The notes under the pieces were generated by a model. The model worked only from the letters and a program-made list of their open reading frames with translations. It did not search any database and was not told the DNA's origin. Below are positions 6,702 through 8,412 of a stretch of DNA of 8,412 nt, piece by piece (position 1 is the stretch's first letter; each line of letters starts with the position of its first letter). Position numbers and translations under genes: made by a program. The stretch is from an uncultured Planctomycetaceae bacterium (GTDB taxonomy: Bacteria; Planctomycetota; Planctomycetia; Pirellulales; Pirellulaceae). The stretch covers positions 1 through 8,412 of the forward strand of contig CAIXSC010000226.1 in assembly GCA_903921945.1 (NCBI GenBank), written 5' to 3'.

Positions 6702-7199
6702 ATGGGAAGGAAGTTGAATGTCGCTTTCGCGAGCACGTTGGCGCTCGCCGGTCGAGACCGCCACCATCTCCGGGCAAGCGGCCGTGGATGGAATGGCGTG
6801 GCGATGGCGTTGAGCGTGGCGATCGTGCTGGCGACGATTGGGTGCGGCGAGTCCGGACCGGTGCTGTATCCGGTTTCGGGGACGGTGCGATTCGAAGGCA
6901 AGCCGCTACCGCAAGTGGGCGTGTCCTTCATCGCGGATCCGTCCAAAGGCAATGACTCTGGCCATATCGCGGCCGCATCGGCTGATGCCGAGGGACGGTT
7001 CACGCTGTCAACCGTCGGCGAAACCGGTGCGCCGCCCGGTTGGTACAAGGTGGTGGTATCGCCGTACACGCCCGGGCCGGTGGAAGTTCCCAAGCCGCCC
7101 TACCACGTGAAGTATCTGACCGTCGACACGACCGATCTGTCGATCGAAGTAAAAGCGGGCGCCGCCGCCGACGCTTATGACCTGACGCTCGACAATTAG
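6702..7199 (+). CDS. Small lipoprotein with transthyretin/carboxypeptidase-regulatory-like domain
   Basis: 165 residues. A long basic n-region (1-34) precedes a hydrophobic segment MALSVAIVLATIG (35-47) and C48, a plausible lipobox (TIGC), so the product is probably a lipoprotein on the periplasmic side. The mature part carries a beta-sandwich pattern. VSGTVRFEGKPLPQVGVSFI (58-77) is followed by ASADAEGRFTLSTV (92-105) and PPGWYKVVVSP (111-121), as in carboxypeptidase regulatory-like or transthyretin-like domains. The tail YHVKYLTVDTTDLSIEVKAG (134-153) is typical of planctomycete versions. Genes of this kind often follow a DUF1559 gene in planctomycetes, as here (27 bp gap), which suggests joint expression and perhaps a shared surface or export role. 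That role is inference. The n-region of 34 residues is unusually long for a signal peptide, but the GAGGAG site supports the start at 6702. Confidence 0.87.
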   Translation: MGRKLNVAFASTLALAGRDRHHLRASGRGWNGVAMALSVAIVLATIGCGESGPVLYPVSGTVRFEGKPLPQVGVSFIADPSKGNDSGHIAAASADAEGRFTLSTVGETGAPPGWYKVVVSPYTPGPVEVPKPPYHVKYLTVDTTDLSIEVKAGAAADAYDLTLDN

Positions 7200-7227
7200 G
7201 CGTTGTCGACGTCGAGCGACGATCGCC
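7199..7227. terminator. Weak hairpin between convergent genes
   Basis: GGCG (7199-7202) and GTCG (7205-7208) can pair with CGAC (7217-7220) and CGCC (7224-7227) around an 8-base loop with a small internal loop. It lies in the 40-bp gap between convergent stops. There is no T run on either side, so it is a weak bidirectional terminator candidate at best. Confidence 0.2.
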
Positions 7228-7239
7228 GAGGCGTCCGCG

Positions 7240-7884
7240 TTAGTCGCGGGCGAAGTTCTCGGCGAAATCGTAGGCGTAGAAGTGCCGGCCGACGTCCCGC
7301 GCCAATTCGGTCATGAACAGCCGTTGGAAAGCGGCGATGGTCGTTTCGCTGACATGCACTCCGCCCTGAGTGGGATAGGAGAAATTGGACATCGTCCGGG
7401 AGAACACCGTCGAGCCGCGCTTCGACATATCGAACACGCGGATCGTAACGTCCGCTCGTCCTCGATACATGGTCGCATCCTCGTGCATCCGCAGTCCATC
7501 GATATCGATCGCGACGATCATCTCCGCCTTCAACGCCTTGCCAAGCTGGGCGTAATCGATGTTCTCCCAATCGTTGTTGTCGATCCAATCCGCGACTTTC
7601 TGCTGAGGGATCACTGTGACATTCTTGACGTTCTGTCGCAGTAGGATCTCGACCATCTGCGCCAATTGGGACGAGGCAGCGCTGGCGTCGTAACTGGTCG
7701 CATTCGCCGTGCAGACCACAGCCACCCGTTGGTCTTTCAGGCCGTCGAATTCCGCGGGGACTTTGTTCCCGCGAATCACGTGAATCATCTGGGCGGCCAC
7801 ACCCACGCAGCCAGCGCCGCTGAGGACGAGCAAGCCGGCGAGCAATACGAAGAGTCCTCGGGTCGCTGTAAGGCGTTGTCGCAT
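7240..7884 (-). CDS. Lipoprotein of a conserved planctomycete-type family, possible CsgG/TolB-N-like fold
   Basis: 214 residues from the ATG at 7884. MRQRLTATRGLFVLLAGLLVLSGAGC is a standard lipoprotein signal with lipobox SGAGC (C26), so the mature protein is lipid-anchored outside the inner membrane. The body alternates strands and helices: VAVVCTANATSYDASAASSQ, LAQMVEILLRQNVKNVTVIP, QQKVADWIDNNDWENIDYAQ, LGKALKAEMIVAIDIDGLRM, then RADVTIRVFDMSKRGSTVFS and a C-terminal HFYAYDFAENFARD. A nucleotide-fold-like start followed by a helix and a 'V.VIP..KV' strand resembles the CsgG/LpoB/TolB-N group of envelope lipoproteins. This is my inference from pattern only. An alternative in-frame ATG at 7935 would add 17 residues (MFRSPIAAHAAVEQGRA). 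It is less likely because 7884 gives a normal-length signal, although neither start has a strong ribosome binding site. The gene is convergent with the small lipoprotein gene. Confidence 0.85.
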   Translation of the reverse strand: MRQRLTATRGLFVLLAGLLVLSGAGCVGVAAQMIHVIRGNKVPAEFDGLKDQRVAVVCTANATSYDASAASSQLAQMVEILLRQNVKNVTVIPQQKVADWIDNNDWENIDYAQLGKALKAEMIVAIDIDGLRMHEDATMYRGRADVTIRVFDMSKRGSTVFSRTMSNFSYPTQGGVHVSETTIAAFQRLFMTELARDVGRHFYAYDFAENFARD

Positions 7885-8014
7885 GGCCCGTCCCTGTTCC
7901 ACCGCCGCATGGGCGGCAATCGGTGAGCGAAACATCCGTGCTCCGCTCGCGCGTCCGTTTACCGCGCCATCCCGACAGAGGTCACGTCATTCCAGAGCCG
8001 GGAAGGCGGACGGG

Positions 8015-8043
8015 AGGATAGAGTTCCACCCCTTCCCTGGCAA
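8015..8043 (-). promoter_or_regulatory. Candidate sigma70-type promoter for the minus-strand lipoprotein gene
   Basis: On the minus strand TTGCCA (8043-8038; 5 of 6 to TTGACA) is separated by exactly 17 bases from TATCCT (8020-8015; 4 of 6 to TATAAT). Transcription would start near 8008, giving a leader of about 124 nt to the ATG at 7884. Planctomycete promoter consensus is poorly defined, so this is a candidate only. Confidence 0.4.
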
Positions 8044-8062
8044 GGCGGAAAAGTCGCCGGGA

Positions 8063-8095
8063 AGTTCTTTTAAAGCCTCGAAGCTTCGAAGAACT
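8063..8095. repeat. Imperfect 33-bp hairpin
   Basis: AGTTCTT (8063-8069) pairs with AAGAACT (8089-8095), and AAGC (8073-8076) pairs with GCTT (8083-8086) inside it. The nested 12-bp palindrome TCGAAGCTTCGA (8078-8089) offers an alternative fold. It is just upstream of the candidate minus-strand promoter. Confidence 0.6.
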
Positions 8096-8135
8096 GGTTT
8101 CGAACACAGACGCGCAGTTCGGATCACGGGCGCCT

Positions 8136-8230
8136 CGACGGACAAGATGTCCGTCGTGCAACGGAGCGTCACTCCGGTTCAGCGATAGGATCGCGGCGTC
8201 CTCTTTGTACGACGGACATCTTGTCCGTCG
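8136..8230. repeat. Inverted pair of 26-bp elements, each itself a hairpin
   Basis: The left arm is 8136-8161 and the right arm 8205-8230. They are reverse complements at 25 of 26 positions, separated by 43 bp. Each contains a 9-bp stem CGACGGACA/TGTCCGTCG around a 3-base loop (AGA left at 8145-8147, TCT right at 8219-8221). The spacer contains two more small hairpins: CGGAG/CTCCG (8162-8176) and GCGAT/ATCGC (8182-8194). No target-site duplication flanks the unit. It looks like a dispersed palindromic (REP/BIME-like) or MITE-like element. Confidence 0.85.
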
Positions 8231-8261
8231 CAAGCATGTCGAATCACGGTCCACCGGCGCA

Positions 8262-8293
8262 GCGATCAGTGCCTGGCACTGATTGGTGTGCCT
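8262..8293. repeat. Copy 1 of a 32-bp direct repeat with ATCAGTGCC palindrome
   Basis: It contains the perfect 19-bp palindrome at 8265-8283 (ATCAGTGCC, T, GGCACTGAT). A second related palindrome GTGCCTGGCAC follows at 8288-8298. The element recurs at 8378-8409 with 30 of 32 bases identical. Confidence 0.88.
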
Positions 8294-8377
8294 GGCACCG
8301 ATTGGTTGGCATGCCCGGCCGTCGCCTGCGGCTCGGCGGTAAACGCGGTGGCTTGGGCAAGCACGGTTGTTAGCAGG

Positions 8378-8409
8378 GCGATCAGTGCCTGGCATTGATT
8401 GGCGTGCCT
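8378..8409. repeat. Copy 2 of the 32-bp direct repeat
   Basis: It lies 116 bp after copy 1 and differs at two positions, 8395 (T for C) and 8403 (C for T). The palindrome at 8381-8399 is therefore kept with one G-T pair. Similarity breaks off at 8410, near the window edge, so the full extent and any further copies are not visible. Confidence 0.88.
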
Positions 8410-8412
8410 TGA

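Larger units (their letters stand above)
8044..8412. other. Non-coding, palindrome-rich region
   Basis: I see no gene in these 369 bases. Open frames here (for example minus 8395-7982) translate the palindromes and give Arg/Ser-rich sequence with no domain-like character. The region is a chain of hairpin-forming elements, listed separately, plus a small one at 8318-8337 (GCCG and GCC pairing with GGC and CGGC). Confidence 0.6.

Noticed and set aside
7987..8172. A 61-codon minus-strand open frame containing TDILSV
   Set aside because: The TDILSV stretch is the translation of the CGACGGACAAGATGTCCGTCG palindrome, so the frame is probably a by-product of the repeat.
7982..8395. A 137-codon minus-strand open frame in the right-hand intergenic region
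   Set aside because: It translates the palindromic repeats and crosses the candidate promoter. Composition is Arg/Ser-rich and no motif is recognisable.

Overview
The window looks like a chromosomal piece of a GC-rich planctomycete (phylum Planctomycetota). The main grounds are a DUF1559 pseudopilin-like gene followed by a small transthyretin/carboxypeptidase-regulatory-like lipoprotein, a DUF6807 ('PmoA-type') domain, a short CstA transporter, and two proteins that resemble families I know only as planctomycete conserved unknowns. No rRNA, tRNA, CRISPR array, transposase or phage gene is visible.

Layout, left to right. (1) Bases 1-314, minus strand: the N-terminal 104 residues of a membrane-anchored or secreted protein that runs off the left edge. 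(2) 315-591: a divergent intergenic region with four tandem 16-bp repeats just upstream of the next gene. (3) 592-2361, plus: a CstA-family peptide/pyruvate transporter. (4) 2408-4585, plus: a secreted two-domain protein, DUF6807 joined to an SMP-30/gluconolactonase beta-propeller by a long Ala/Thr/Val linker. (5) 4625-5455, plus: a conserved protein of unknown function with a C-terminal coiled coil. These three plus-strand genes have short gaps (46 and 39 bp) and may be co-transcribed. (6) 5456-5699: an intergenic region with a 12-bp palindrome and a T9 tract. (7) 5700-6674 and 6702-7199, plus: the DUF1559 pseudopilin-like protein and its partner lipoprotein, 27 bp apart, both with good ribosome binding sites. 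(8) 7240-7884, minus: a lipoprotein with a possible CsgG/TolB-N-like fold, convergent with the previous gene, with a plausible sigma70-type promoter around 8015-8043. (9) 8044-8412: apparently non-coding and packed with palindromes, including an inverted pair of 26-bp elements that each fold into a hairpin, and two copies of a 32-bp element built on a GTGCCTGGCAC-type palindrome.

Most products appear to act at or outside the inner membrane: the transporter, the secreted fusion enzyme, the pseudopilin and two lipoproteins. I do not see a dedicated defence, mobile or biosynthetic system. The most unusual items are the DUF6807 and SMP-30 fusion and the palindrome-rich right end.
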